Shown here: one piece after another, positions 34,177 through 43,154 of the stretch
How the letters are laid out: every line of letters starts with the position of its first letter
How positions within the stretch are numbered: the first letter of the stretch is position 1
Assembly (NCBI RefSeq): GCF_007993035.1
Contig: NZ_VOOS01000002.1
Location: forward strand, 62,001 to 126,000
Direction: 5' to 3'
DNA length: 64,000 nucleotides
Source: Vicingus serpentipes
Lineage (GTDB): Bacteria > Bacteroidota > Bacteroidia > Flavobacteriales_E > Vicingaceae
Position numbers and translations under genes: made by a program
Notes under the pieces: model-generated
What the model saw: only the letters and a program-made list of their open reading frames with translations
The model's database searches: none
Told to the model about the DNA's origin: nothing

Positions 34177-35598
34177 ATGAATAAAGATGTTGGATATAAC
34201 TTTTTAAAATCAGCTATAACGCTATCCAATCCATACATGAGTCTAGATGATTTTATGAAGTGGTTGGAAGAGAAAAAGGCTTCAACACACCATAATATTC
34301 AAGAAATTCCTTTTGCAGAGTTAGAAAATTGGGAGTTTGAAAGAGAAACAGGAAATCTTGTTCATAGCTCTGGTAAATTTTTTTCTATTGAAGGAATTCA
34401 GATAAAAACAAATTGGGGAAATGTAAAGGAATGGACACAGCCTATAATAAATCAACCTGAAATTGGATTTTTGGGTATTATCACTAAAAAAATAGATGGT
34501 GTTCTATATTTTTTAATGCAAGCCAAAATTGAACCTGGTAACATTAATACTGTTCAAATTTCACCAACATTACAAGCGACAAAAAGTAATTACACACAAG
34601 TACATAAGGGGAATCCACCATTGTATTTGGAATATTTTATCGAAAAAAGAGAAGATGTTAATATTCTTCTTGATCAACTACAATCTGAACAAGGTGCTCG
34701 TTTTTTAAGAAAAAGAAACAGAAATATTATTATAGAAGTGACTAGTGATATTCAGGTTAATGAAGATTTTTGTTGGCTAACTTTAGGACAAATTAAAGAA
34801 TTATTGAAGTTAGATAATGTTATTAATATGGATACAAGAACAGTTATTTCAGGTATTTCATATGGAGATTTATCTACATTAAAACAATTTGCATTAACTA
34901 ATTCATCAACAGTTGAATATGACTTTTTGATTTCTGAATTGGATACCAAAAATGCAATGAATACAGTTGAAGATATTATTTCTTGGATAACCCGTCTTAA
35001 GGCTTTTGCTGAATTAGAAGTTGATAAAATTCCATTGAAGGATTTAAATGAATGGACAAAAGATGAATTCAGTATTCATCACCTTCAACAAAAATATTTT
35101 TCTGTAATTGGTGTACGAGCCGAAATTGGAAATAGAGAAGTTGCATCATGGACTCAACCTTTAGTTAAATCAGCTCAGGAAGGAATTATTGCCTTTATCA
35201 TTAAAAAAATTAATGGTGTGTATCATTTTTTAGTTCAGGCAAAAATGGAATCGGGTAATTTTGATATTATTGAGTTAGCTCCATCTGTTCAATGCTTAAC
35301 AGGTAATTACAGAAAAGGATTAAATGAGTATGAAGTTGAATTTATTGATTATGTGTTAGAACCAGAAAAAAACAAAGCCAAAGTTCTTTATTCATCATTT
35401 CAGTCTGAAGAAGGTGGTCGTTTTTTTGAAGAACAAAATAAGAATATGATTATTGAAGTTGGTGATGATTTTAGTGTTGATTTACCCGAAAAGTATAATT
35501 GGATGACTTTGAATCAAATTAAAACATTTATAAAGTTTAATAATTACTTAAATATTCAATCAAGAAGTTTGCTTTCTGTAGTAAGGTTTATAAATTAA
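34177..35598 (+). CDS. NDP-hexose 2,3-dehydratase family protein
   Basis: Homologue of EvaA/TylX3-type enzymes, which remove the 2-hydroxyl from NDP-4-keto-6-deoxyglucose, the committed step to 2,6-dideoxysugars. 473 aa, normal for the family, and built of two repeats: residues about 60-225 (FFSIEGIQIKTN, EWTQPIINQPEIGFLGIIT, LMQAKIEPGN) and about 305-470 (YFSVIGVRAEIGN, SWTQPLVKSAQEGIIAFII, LVQAKMESGN). Both repeats retain the EQGARF/EEGGRF-type segment. It heads a run of four genes with the Gfo/Idh reductase 7 nt downstream. Confidence 0.9.
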   Translation: MNKDVGYNFLKSAITLSNPYMSLDDFMKWLEEKKASTHHNIQEIPFAELENWEFERETGNLVHSSGKFFSIEGIQIKTNWGNVKEWTQPIINQPEIGFLGIITKKIDGVLYFLMQAKIEPGNINTVQISPTLQATKSNYTQVHKGNPPLYLEYFIEKREDVNILLDQLQSEQGARFLRKRNRNIIIEVTSDIQVNEDFCWLTLGQIKELLKLDNVINMDTRTVISGISYGDLSTLKQFALTNSSTVEYDFLISELDTKNAMNTVEDIISWITRLKAFAELEVDKIPLKDLNEWTKDEFSIHHLQQKYFSVIGVRAEIGNREVASWTQPLVKSAQEGIIAFIIKKINGVYHFLVQAKMESGNFDIIELAPSVQCLTGNYRKGLNEYEVEFIDYVLEPEKNKAKVLYSSFQSEEGGRFFEEQNKNMIIEVGDDFSVDLPEKYNWMTLNQIKTFIKFNNYLNIQSRSLLSVVRFIN

Positions 35599-35605
35599 AA
35601 TCAAA

Positions 35606-36559
35606 ATGAAATTAAGATTAGGAGTATTAGGTTGTGCGAATATTGCAAAAAGGAGTGTTATTCCTGCAATTTTATCAATTCCTGATTATGAATTAATTGC
35701 TGTAGCGAGTAGAACAAAAGAAAAAGCTAATGAATACGCAAGTCTTTTTAACTGTGAGTACATCATTGGTTATCAAGAATTATTAGATAGAAAAGACATA
35801 GATGTAATATATATGCCTTTACCAACAGGTCTTCATGAAGAATGGGTTTTAAAAGCTTTAGATGCAGGTAAACACATTTTAATTGAAAAGTCTTTAGCTA
35901 TGAATTATGAATCTTCCATAAAAATGGTTGAAAAAGCTAAGGAAAAAGATTTGTTGATTATGGAAAATTTTATGTTTTTATATCATGGTCAACATCAATT
36001 TGTAAAAAACTTAATAAATAAAAATAAAATAGGTGAAATTCGTTGTTTTAGAAGTTCATTTGGATTTCCTCCTTTAGAAGAAGATAATTTTAGATATAAT
36101 AATGCTTTAGGAGGTGGTTCTCTTCTAGATGCTGCTGCCTATACTGTTAGGGCTAGTCAGTTGTTTTTAGGAAATGATTTATGTGTAAAAGCAGCTAACT
36201 TAAATTTTGAAGGTAAAGAAGTTGATATTTATGGTGGAGCATATTTAAGTTCTAAATCTGGTTTTTTTGCTGAAGTTGCTTTTGGATTTGATAATTTTTA
36301 TCAGTGTAATTATGAAATATGGGGAAGTAAAGGTAAGATAATAGCTCAAAGAGCTTTTACTCCTGGTGAAAATTATAAGCCAACAATAACTTTAGAACAG
36401 CAAGGAGAAGTATTTAATTATGAGGTAGATGCTGAAAATCATTTTGTAAGTTTACTGAACGAATTTAAACGTTGTGTAAACGAAAATGACAAAGAAAATA
36501 AATATGAAGAAATACTTAATCAGAGTAGATTACTAAGTGAGCTAAAAGCCTTAAGTTAA
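35606..36559 (+). CDS. Gfo/Idh/MocA oxidoreductase (candidate 3-ketoreductase)
   Basis: NAD(P)-dependent sugar oxidoreductase, 317 aa. Rossmann start LRLGVLGCANIAKRSVIPAI, then DVIYMPLPTGLHEEWVLKAL and the signature GKHILIEKSLAMN, where the EKxxA Lys is the usual catalytic residue. In dideoxysugar pathways a protein of this family reduces the 3-keto product of the 2,3-dehydratase; its position 7 nt after that gene supports the role here. The product stereochemistry is unknown. Confidence 0.88.
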   Translation: MKLRLGVLGCANIAKRSVIPAILSIPDYELIAVASRTKEKANEYASLFNCEYIIGYQELLDRKDIDVIYMPLPTGLHEEWVLKALDAGKHILIEKSLAMNYESSIKMVEKAKEKDLLIMENFMFLYHGQHQFVKNLINKNKIGEIRCFRSSFGFPPLEEDNFRYNNALGGGSLLDAAAYTVRASQLFLGNDLCVKAANLNFEGKEVDIYGGAYLSSKSGFFAEVAFGFDNFYQCNYEIWGSKGKIIAQRAFTPGENYKPTITLEQQGEVFNYEVDAENHFVSLLNEFKRCVNENDKENKYEEILNQSRLLSELKALS

Positions 36560-36569
36560 GATAAATACT

Positions 36570-37268
36570 ATGAAGAGAGAGTTTGATAATTTTGATGAAT
36601 TTGCAAAAGATTACAGAGCTACACATGATAAATCTGTAGAAATAAGTGGTGCTGACAGTGATTATTTCAGTGAGTATAAAATATTAGAAGTTTTAAAATA
36701 TGAACAAGCTAATGATTCAATAAGAATTTTAGATTTTGGATGTGGTGACGGGAATAGTTCGAAGTATTTTAGAAAATATTTTAATAATTCACAGATAGTA
36801 GGAATAGATGTTTCTGAGCAAAGTATAAAAGAAGCTAATCAGAAAAAAATTGAAAATGCCATATTTCAATCCTTTAATGGTTCTACAATACCATTTGACG
36901 ATAACCAGTTCGATTTAATATTTACATCAATGGTTTTTCATCATATTGAACATAAATTGCATGAAAACATTTTAAATGAAATAAGAAGAGTTTTAAAACC
37001 AGGAGGTAGATTTTATAATTTTGAACATAATCCTAATAATCCTTTAACAAGAAAGGTTGTTAACGAGTGTCCTTTTGATGAAGATGCAGTTCTTTTAAAG
37101 CCTAGCTACCATAAGATGATAACCATTAAAAGTGGCTTAAATTTAAAAAATCTTAACTTCACTTTGTTCTTACCAAGACATAAGTTTTTTAAACCATTAT
37201 TAGGATTAGAAAAAATTTTAACTTGGTGTCCAATAGGAGCACAGTATTATATTAGGTCAATTAAATGA
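36570..37268 (+). CDS. Class I SAM-dependent methyltransferase (232 aa)
   Basis: Methyltransferase with motif I IRILDFGCGDGNSSKYF, acidic VVGIDVSEQSIKEA-like strand, and post-motif FDLIFTSMVFHHIEH with LNEIRRVLKPGGRFYNFEH, as in small-molecule or sugar methyltransferases. It lies 10 nt after the Gfo/Idh gene and overlaps the GT2 start by 4 nt (ATGA). O- or C-methylation of the dideoxysugar, or of a polyprenyl-linked product, is inferred from the cluster only. Confidence 0.85.
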   Translation: MKREFDNFDEFAKDYRATHDKSVEISGADSDYFSEYKILEVLKYEQANDSIRILDFGCGDGNSSKYFRKYFNNSQIVGIDVSEQSIKEANQKKIENAIFQSFNGSTIPFDDNQFDLIFTSMVFHHIEHKLHENILNEIRRVLKPGGRFYNFEHNPNNPLTRKVVNECPFDEDAVLLKPSYHKMITIKSGLNLKNLNFTLFLPRHKFFKPLLGLEKILTWCPIGAQYYIRSIK

Positions 37269-38194
37269 GTGAACAAGTTAAAATATCAGTTGTTAGCCCG
37301 GTATACAGAGCTGAAAATATTGTAGATAAATTGGTTGAACGCATTGTTAATGCAATATCCAAAATAACTGACAGTTATGAAATAATATTAGTTGAAGACT
37401 GTGGTCCTGATAATTCTTGGAATAAAATTTTAGAGAATTGCTCAAAAAACTCAAAAGTAAAAGGAATTAAACTTAGTCATAATTGCGGACAACAGCATGC
37501 TATACAAGCCGGTTTGGATGCTAGTAAAGGAGATTTTATAATTACGATGGATTGTGATTTGCAAGATCAACCAGAAGAAATTATAAAACTTTATACCAAA
37601 GCATTAGACGGATATGAAATAGTTGTTGCCAGTAGAAAAAATAGGCAGGATGATGCGTTTAAAAGAATGCTCTCCCGAATTTTTTATAGCACTTTGGGTT
37701 ATTTAACCGAAACTAAGCAAGATAGAACTGTCGCAAATTTTGCATGTTATCACCGTATTGCTGTTGATGCTATGGCTCAAGTTAAAGATCACAACAGATA
37801 TTATCCAATGTTACAACAACTAGTTGGTTTTAATTACACTAAAGTAGATATTGAACATGCGGAGCGTGAGGATGGAAAATCTTCATATTCTTTTGGAAAA
37901 AGATTGAGGTTGGCTATGGATACAATTTTAACATTTTCAGACAAACCTCTTAGACTAGCTGTTAAGTTTGGTGTGTTACTCTCATTTCTATCCATTATAG
38001 CTGCAATAGTTATGGTTGTTCTTTACATTTATAGCGATATAATAGTAGAAGGTTGGTCAAGTATTTTATTGTTGCTTACTTTTTTATCGGGTACAATTAT
38101 TTCGGTTTTAGGTATGGTTGGTTTATATGTTGGTAAAACATTTGAGAGCGTAAAGCAACGACCAACATACATAGTTCATAAAACAAAAAATTAA
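37265..38194 (+). CDS. Glycosyltransferase family 2, polyprenyl-phosphate type
   Basis: GT2 enzyme of the DPM1/GtrB class, which moves a sugar from a nucleotide onto undecaprenyl phosphate. SVVSPVYRAENIVDKLVERI, YEIILVEDCGPDNSW, LSHNCGQQHAIQAGLDASKG and the metal-binding ITMDCDLQDQPEEI (DxD-like). Two TM helices near the C-terminus (about 232-255 and 264-290) fit the GtrB layout. 309 aa. It starts inside the methyltransferase stop. A GT-C-like membrane protein downstream could use its product. Confidence 0.9.
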   Translation: MSEQVKISVVSPVYRAENIVDKLVERIVNAISKITDSYEIILVEDCGPDNSWNKILENCSKNSKVKGIKLSHNCGQQHAIQAGLDASKGDFIITMDCDLQDQPEEIIKLYTKALDGYEIVVASRKNRQDDAFKRMLSRIFYSTLGYLTETKQDRTVANFACYHRIAVDAMAQVKDHNRYYPMLQQLVGFNYTKVDIEHAEREDGKSSYSFGKRLRLAMDTILTFSDKPLRLAVKFGVLLSFLSIIAAIVMVVLYIYSDIIVEGWSSILLLLTFLSGTIISVLGMVGLYVGKTFESVKQRPTYIVHKTKN

Positions 38195-38271
38195 AATTTC
38201 AAGCTATTTTTTCAGGAAGATAATTGCACATTTTGTTTATTAAGATTATCTTAAACAAGATTTTATTTTTT

Positions 38272-40530
38272 ATGTGTAAAAAACACTTTTTAGTATTTCT
38301 AACGTTCATTGTATTTTTATTACAAAATATTGGTGCACAAACATTTGCTGATAAAAGTTTTTATTTAATAGATTCTCTAGATTTAAAAACACTTACAGAA
38401 AAAGATAAAGTTTTAATTGATACTTTATTACAAGAATATCATGAATCGAAAGAAGACACTTCAAAACTAAATTGTTTAAATGTTTTAATTTCTGAATGTG
38501 ATAATGAAATATGGGTTCAATACAATAATTTATTAATTACTAAATCAAAGCAATTAATAAATAAAGAATCAAAAAACATTTATAAAAAACATTTAGCATC
38601 AGGCTATAATAATTATGGATTTTATTATTACAATAACGATAATATAACTAAAGCGATAAGCAATTTTGAAAAAGCTATACAACTAAGTGTTGAAATAGAT
38701 GATTTAGCTGTAATTCCAACAGCATTAAATAATCTTGGATATATATTTAAACAGCAGGGAGATGTTTTAAAAGCTTTAGAGTATTACCATCGTTCGTTAA
38801 AGATTAATAGAGAATTAAATGAACAAGAGGAGGTTGCTTTATCATTAAATAATATAGGAAGCATATATTATTATCAAAAAGAATATGAAAAGGCTATAAA
38901 CTACTATCGTGATGCTTTAATGATAGAGAAAGAACATGGCTCTAAAAAAGGAGTTGCAAGATTATATAGCAATATAGGATCAATTTACAAAGAGCAAAAT
39001 AAAAATACCTTAGCAATTGATTACTTTAATCAAAGTATTAAAATTTATACAGAGATTGGTTATTCAAAAGGTATTGCTACATCTCTAAGTAAAAAAGCTT
39101 CTATAGAATTAAGTGAACTCAATGGTGAAAATGATGTAAAGACTTTAAATCAAATTTTAACAAAACATAAACAAGCTTATGAAATATTTAATGAGTTAGA
39201 TGATAATGAAGGCAGGGCTTATTCTATGTGTAATATAAGTTTAACATTAGAAGCATTAAAAGACTTTACTGGGGCAAAAAAATATGCTGAAAAAAGTTTC
39301 AGAATTGCAAAAGAAATAGGCTATCCTGAATCTATAAAAAGTGCTGCCAATATTCTAAAAAATATAGCTGTAATTAAAAAAGATTTTGAAGAAGCATATT
39401 TAATGCAAGAATTGTTTTATCAAATGCAAGATAGTATAAGTAGTGAGTCTGTTAAAGAAGTTACTATACAGAAACAATATCAATATGAATATCAAAAGAA
39501 ATTTATAAAAGATAGTCTAGCCACAGCAGAAGCTGAAAAAATTAAAGATTTAAAGTATAATCAAGAAATAAAACAACAACAAACCTATGTTTTGGTAGGT
39601 TTTATAGGATTATTACTTATGGGAATTGTTGCATTAGTTATTTATAGGGGATACCGCTTAAAAAAGAAAAGTAACTATCAGTTAGAAGAAAAAAATAAAT
39701 TAATTGAAGAGAAAAATAAAGAAATTACAGATTCTATTACTTATGCTAAAAGGATTCAAGAAGCTATTTTACCTGCAAATAGCTTATTGAATAAACATTT
39801 AATAGATGGTTTTGTTTTGTATAAGCCAAAAGATATTGTTGCTGGAGATTTTTATTGGATGCACCCATTAGAAAATGACACTGTACTTATAGCGGTTGCA
39901 GATTGTACTGGCCATGGAGTTCCGGGTGCAATGGTAAGTGTTGTTTGCCATCATGCCTTAAATAGATCTGTAAGAGAATATAATTTAACAGAACCTGGAT
40001 TAATATTAGATAAAACACGTGAATTTGTAATTGATACTTTTGCTCAAAACAATGAGTTTAATGTTAGAGATGGAATGGATATTGCAATTTGTGCAATTAA
40101 TTATAAAAATCAAACAGTTCAATTCTCAGGGGCAAATAACCCCTTGTATATATTGAGTACAAATAATAATACTATTTCTAGCTTGCCTATTAGTTGCAAA
40201 ATAGAAGAAGGATACAATACCGTTTTATATGAAATTAAAGGAGATAAACAACCAATAGGGAGTTATACAAATGAATTATCTCCATTCAAAACTCACACAA
40301 TATCTATCCATAAAAATGATATGATTTATTTATTTACAGATGGATACGCTGATCAGTTTGGTGGTGAAAAAGGAAAAAAGTTAAAGTATAAAACATTCAA
40401 AAAATTATTAATGCTAAACTGTACGCAAAAAATGGACGATCAAAAAAACTTATTAAATAAATTTTTTAATGAGTGGAAAGGAGATATGGAGCAAGTAGAT
40501 GATGTGTGTGTGTTAGGTATTAAGATTTAA
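38272..40530 (+). CDS. TPR - transmembrane - SpoIIE-type phosphatase (752 aa)
   Basis: Membrane-anchored PP2C-like Ser/Thr phosphatase with a periplasmic TPR sensor. Signal peptide from the ATG at 38272 (MCKKHFLVFLTFIVFLLQN). TPR units between about residues 85 and 370 (NNLGYIFKQQGDVLKALEYY, NNIGSIYYYQKEYEKAINYY, SNIGSIYKEQNKNTLAIDYF). One TM at about 438-458, then a coiled coil (EEKNKLIEEKNKEI), then SpoIIE: KPKDIVAGDFYWM, VADCTGHGVPGAMVS, GMDIAI, GANNPLY, LFTDGYADQFGG and a final DDVCVLGIKI with the metal Asp residues. A TTG at 38224 is upstream, but the ATG gives the better signal peptide. It may dephosphorylate the STAS protein at 32391. Confidence 0.9.
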   Translation: MCKKHFLVFLTFIVFLLQNIGAQTFADKSFYLIDSLDLKTLTEKDKVLIDTLLQEYHESKEDTSKLNCLNVLISECDNEIWVQYNNLLITKSKQLINKESKNIYKKHLASGYNNYGFYYYNNDNITKAISNFEKAIQLSVEIDDLAVIPTALNNLGYIFKQQGDVLKALEYYHRSLKINRELNEQEEVALSLNNIGSIYYYQKEYEKAINYYRDALMIEKEHGSKKGVARLYSNIGSIYKEQNKNTLAIDYFNQSIKIYTEIGYSKGIATSLSKKASIELSELNGENDVKTLNQILTKHKQAYEIFNELDDNEGRAYSMCNISLTLEALKDFTGAKKYAEKSFRIAKEIGYPESIKSAANILKNIAVIKKDFEEAYLMQELFYQMQDSISSESVKEVTIQKQYQYEYQKKFIKDSLATAEAEKIKDLKYNQEIKQQQTYVLVGFIGLLLMGIVALVIYRGYRLKKKSNYQLEEKNKLIEEKNKEITDSITYAKRIQEAILPANSLLNKHLIDGFVLYKPKDIVAGDFYWMHPLENDTVLIAVADCTGHGVPGAMVSVVCHHALNRSVREYNLTEPGLILDKTREFVIDTFAQNNEFNVRDGMDIAICAINYKNQTVQFSGANNPLYILSTNNNTISSLPISCKIEEGYNTVLYEIKGDKQPIGSYTNELSPFKTHTISIHKNDMIYLFTDGYADQFGGEKGKKLKYKTFKKLLMLNCTQKMDDQKNLLNKFFNEWKGDMEQVDDVCVLGIKI

Positions 40531-40569
40531 TTATTAAATTATTAAATTGGTTTTTTTTAGATAAGATAT

Positions 40570-40577
40570 TACTTTTA
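40570..40577 (+). promoter_or_regulatory. -7 box (TACTTTTA) 4 nt before the epimerase start: leaderless mRNA
   Basis: One mismatch to TAnnTTTG; CCTT separates it from the ATG at 40582. Confidence 0.42.
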
Positions 40578-40581
40578 CCTT

Positions 40582-41478
40582 ATGCAAAAATCAATTGTTT
40601 TTGGTGCAAACGGTTATTTAGGTCGGCATTTAGTTCATTATTTACAAAAAGATGGACATAATGTTTTAGCTTCTGGAGTTAGAGATAAATCTATCGATTC
40701 AATAGTTAATTACTTTAAAGCTGACATTTCATATGAAGAAGAAGTTGAACAAATAGATTTTAATGTTGATTACATATTTGTTTTTGCAGGATTAACAGGA
40801 ACTAATGTCGCTTTTGATAATCCAAATAAATTTATTGATGTTAACGAGAAAGGCTTATTAAATATCCTTAATCATCATCGCCAAACAAATTCTAAAGCTA
40901 GAATTATTTACCCTTCAACTCGTTTGGTTTATAAAGGAGTGAAAAATAAATTTTTAAAAGAAGAAGATGAGAAAGAAGCTTTAACAATATACGCACAGAA
41001 TAAGTTGTCTTGTGAAAGTTATTTAAAAATGTATGCTACTAATTTTGACATAGATTACTCCATTTTTCGTGTTTGTGTTCCGTATGGCAATGTTTTTAGT
41101 GATGACTATTCTTACGGAACAATAGGATTCTTTCTAAATAAAGCAAAAAACAATCAAAATATTACACTTTTTGGTAAAGGTGAGGTAAAACGAACATTTA
41201 CTCATGTGGAAGACATTTGTTTATCAATAATTGAAACATTAAAAATACAATCAGATAAAAATTCAACATTTAACATAGGTAGCAAGGATAATTTTAGTCT
41301 CTATGAAGTTGCAGCTTTTTTTGCAAAAAAATACAATATTGAAATTGAATTAATTGATTGGCCTAAAATGGCTTTAAAAATAGAATCAGGCGATACCATA
41401 TTTGATGATCAAAAATTACTGAGTTTAACAGCATATCAGTACAAAAATGATTTGAAAACTTGGTTAGAAAAAAATTAA
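40582..41478 (+). CDS. NAD-dependent epimerase/dehydratase (extended SDR)
   Basis: Extended short-chain dehydrogenase acting on nucleotide sugars, 298 aa. Nucleotide-binding KSIVFGANGYLGRHLVHYL (GxxGxxG), VFAGLTG, YPSTRLVYKG (Ser/Thr of the triad) and the catalytic AQNKLSCESYL stretch, where the usual YxxxK reads YAQNK. Later RTFTHVEDICLSIIETLK is the typical C-terminal motif. Activity (epimerase, reductase or dehydratase) is not assignable. It is followed 4 nt later by the GT-C-like membrane protein, and lies in the sugar region downstream of the GT2 gene. Confidence 0.87.
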   Translation: MQKSIVFGANGYLGRHLVHYLQKDGHNVLASGVRDKSIDSIVNYFKADISYEEEVEQIDFNVDYIFVFAGLTGTNVAFDNPNKFIDVNEKGLLNILNHHRQTNSKARIIYPSTRLVYKGVKNKFLKEEDEKEALTIYAQNKLSCESYLKMYATNFDIDYSIFRVCVPYGNVFSDDYSYGTIGFFLNKAKNNQNITLFGKGEVKRTFTHVEDICLSIIETLKIQSDKNSTFNIGSKDNFSLYEVAAFFAKKYNIEIELIDWPKMALKIESGDTIFDDQKLLSLTAYQYKNDLKTWLEKN

Positions 41479-41482
41479 ATTG

Positions 41483-43102
41483 ATGGCAACAAAAGAAAAT
41501 CAAAAAACAAATATCAATATTCAAATAGATAATTACTTGTCAAATACGACTTTGTTAATATTAACATTTGTATTATCACTTGTCTACTTTGGATTTTCTC
41601 GTTTTTCTGATGGGTTTTATATGCATGATGAAATTGCAAACTTTAATGGAATGCAAAACTTTTGGGGAAATCCAATGTCAATCCTAGGGGCAAATTCAAA
41701 AACAGGATATAAATTATTTTTTGTTTTACCAGCTTTAGGAGGTTATTCTGTACTTCAACTTTTTAATAGTTTTTTAGCTGGCTTCACTGTTTTTTTCTCC
41801 TATAAAATTTTACAACAGCTTAAAAGTAAATATTCTTTAATAATCTTTTTCCTACTAGGGATTCAGCCTTTATGGTTTATGCTTTCTTTTAGGAGCTATG
41901 CAGAAATATTAGTTGCTTTTTTATTAGTATTAGCTACTTTTCAACATTTTAATAAAAAATATGTATTTGCAGCTCTTATTCTTTCATATGTCGCATTTAC
42001 CCGACAAGAGTTACATGTATTATCAGGATTATATTTTATATACTTGGTAGCTAAAAAGCAATGGTTACCAGCAGTTTTAACAGGAACTTTTACAGTAATT
42101 AATTTTATAATAGGATTTGTACAAACTGGAGATTTTCTTCATGTTGTTAATGAAATTAAGACTTATTCGGAGCAATTAAAAGATGCATATCCTAGGCAAG
42201 GTTTTGATCATTATTTCTTGATGTCAAGTGTTATTTTTGGTTCATTAAATGTTGTTTTATTTTTTAATTATTTGGGTAGTTTAATTTTACAAAAAATTAA
42301 ACCAGTATGGATATTGTTAATTCCCGTTTTAGTTGTCTTTCTTTTAAATTGTGCTTTTAATGCTCAGTTTATGGAGTTTAGTATTGGCAATGGAGGTAAT
42401 TTAAGGTATCTTTTAACAATATCACCTTTTCTTGCAATTATTGGAGTTCTTTCTTTTGATAATTTAGCTTTATTAAAACCTAGATGGAAAATTGGTTTGT
42501 TTCTAATTCCATTAATTATACTAATTGCAGTTTATCAAACATATGATCATAATTTTATTAAACTAAATGAAGAAATTAGAAATTGGTCATCGCTAATCTT
42601 TGCATTATTAACTTTTGGTCTTATCTTAATACCTATTCCAATTAAACGATTGGTATTAATTATTTCTCTTTTAGCAATAGCAGTTGGCTTTTCTATAATA
42701 GATACTAGAAAAATTGAACCCGAAGAAAAAACTGTAAAAAAAGCAGCCAAATGGTTTAATGACCAAGTTAAAATATCAAAAAATCCTCAGCCTGGACAAC
42801 AAGTTTTAATTACTGAAAATTCAAGGTTAGCAGTTTCTCATACTTTATTTTATTTTTATGCAGGTAAGAATGAGGCCGAATTTAAAAATAGACCAGTTTC
42901 TCTTGTTAAGGAGGCTACAGACACTTTAAAAGTTGGAGATTTAGTTGTTTGGGATTCACATTATGGAAATCGTCCAAAATTAAGACCAGGAAGCCAGCCA
43001 TATGAATTTTATGAAAATGATCCTAAATTTCAAAAAATTCAGTATTATCAATCTAGTGATAGAAGGTTTACAATTGTATTCTTTTTAAAAGTTAAAGATT
43101 AA
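41483..43102 (+). CDS. Polytopic membrane protein, GT-C glycosyltransferase-like (539 aa)
   Basis: About eleven hydrophobic segments between residues 20 and 410, then a soluble C-terminal domain of about 120 residues. The first extracytoplasmic loop carries MHDEIANFNGMQNFWGNP; an acidic pair in this loop is the catalytic mark of GT-C (PMT/ArnT-like) enzymes, which use polyprenyl-phosphate sugars. Its place after the GT2 and epimerase genes fits that role, but I cannot assign a family. Start: ATG at 41483 (MATKENQ), 4 nt after the epimerase stop. Confidence 0.72.
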   Translation: MATKENQKTNINIQIDNYLSNTTLLILTFVLSLVYFGFSRFSDGFYMHDEIANFNGMQNFWGNPMSILGANSKTGYKLFFVLPALGGYSVLQLFNSFLAGFTVFFSYKILQQLKSKYSLIIFFLLGIQPLWFMLSFRSYAEILVAFLLVLATFQHFNKKYVFAALILSYVAFTRQELHVLSGLYFIYLVAKKQWLPAVLTGTFTVINFIIGFVQTGDFLHVVNEIKTYSEQLKDAYPRQGFDHYFLMSSVIFGSLNVVLFFNYLGSLILQKIKPVWILLIPVLVVFLLNCAFNAQFMEFSIGNGGNLRYLLTISPFLAIIGVLSFDNLALLKPRWKIGLFLIPLIILIAVYQTYDHNFIKLNEEIRNWSSLIFALLTFGLILIPIPIKRLVLIISLLAIAVGFSIIDTRKIEPEEKTVKKAAKWFNDQVKISKNPQPGQQVLITENSRLAVSHTLFYFYAGKNEAEFKNRPVSLVKEATDTLKVGDLVVWDSHYGNRPKLRPGSQPYEFYENDPKFQKIQYYQSSDRRFTIVFFLKVKD

Positions 43103-43142
43103 TTATTAGCATATTTTAACGTTTTCAAAGTTGATAAAATAC

Positions 43143-43150
43143 TATATTTG
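43143..43150 (+). promoter_or_regulatory. -7 box (TATATTTG) 4 nt before the bamD start: leaderless mRNA
   Basis: Exact TAnnTTTG; CCGA separates it from the ATG at 43155. It settles the start: the in-frame TTG at 43131 lies upstream of the box. Confidence 0.6.
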
Positions 43151-43154
43151 CCGA

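Noticed and set aside
34177-35598. Possible gene fusion or duplication error in the NDP-hexose dehydratase
   Set aside because: The two similar halves are the normal architecture of EvaA-type 2,3-dehydratases, and the length is typical.
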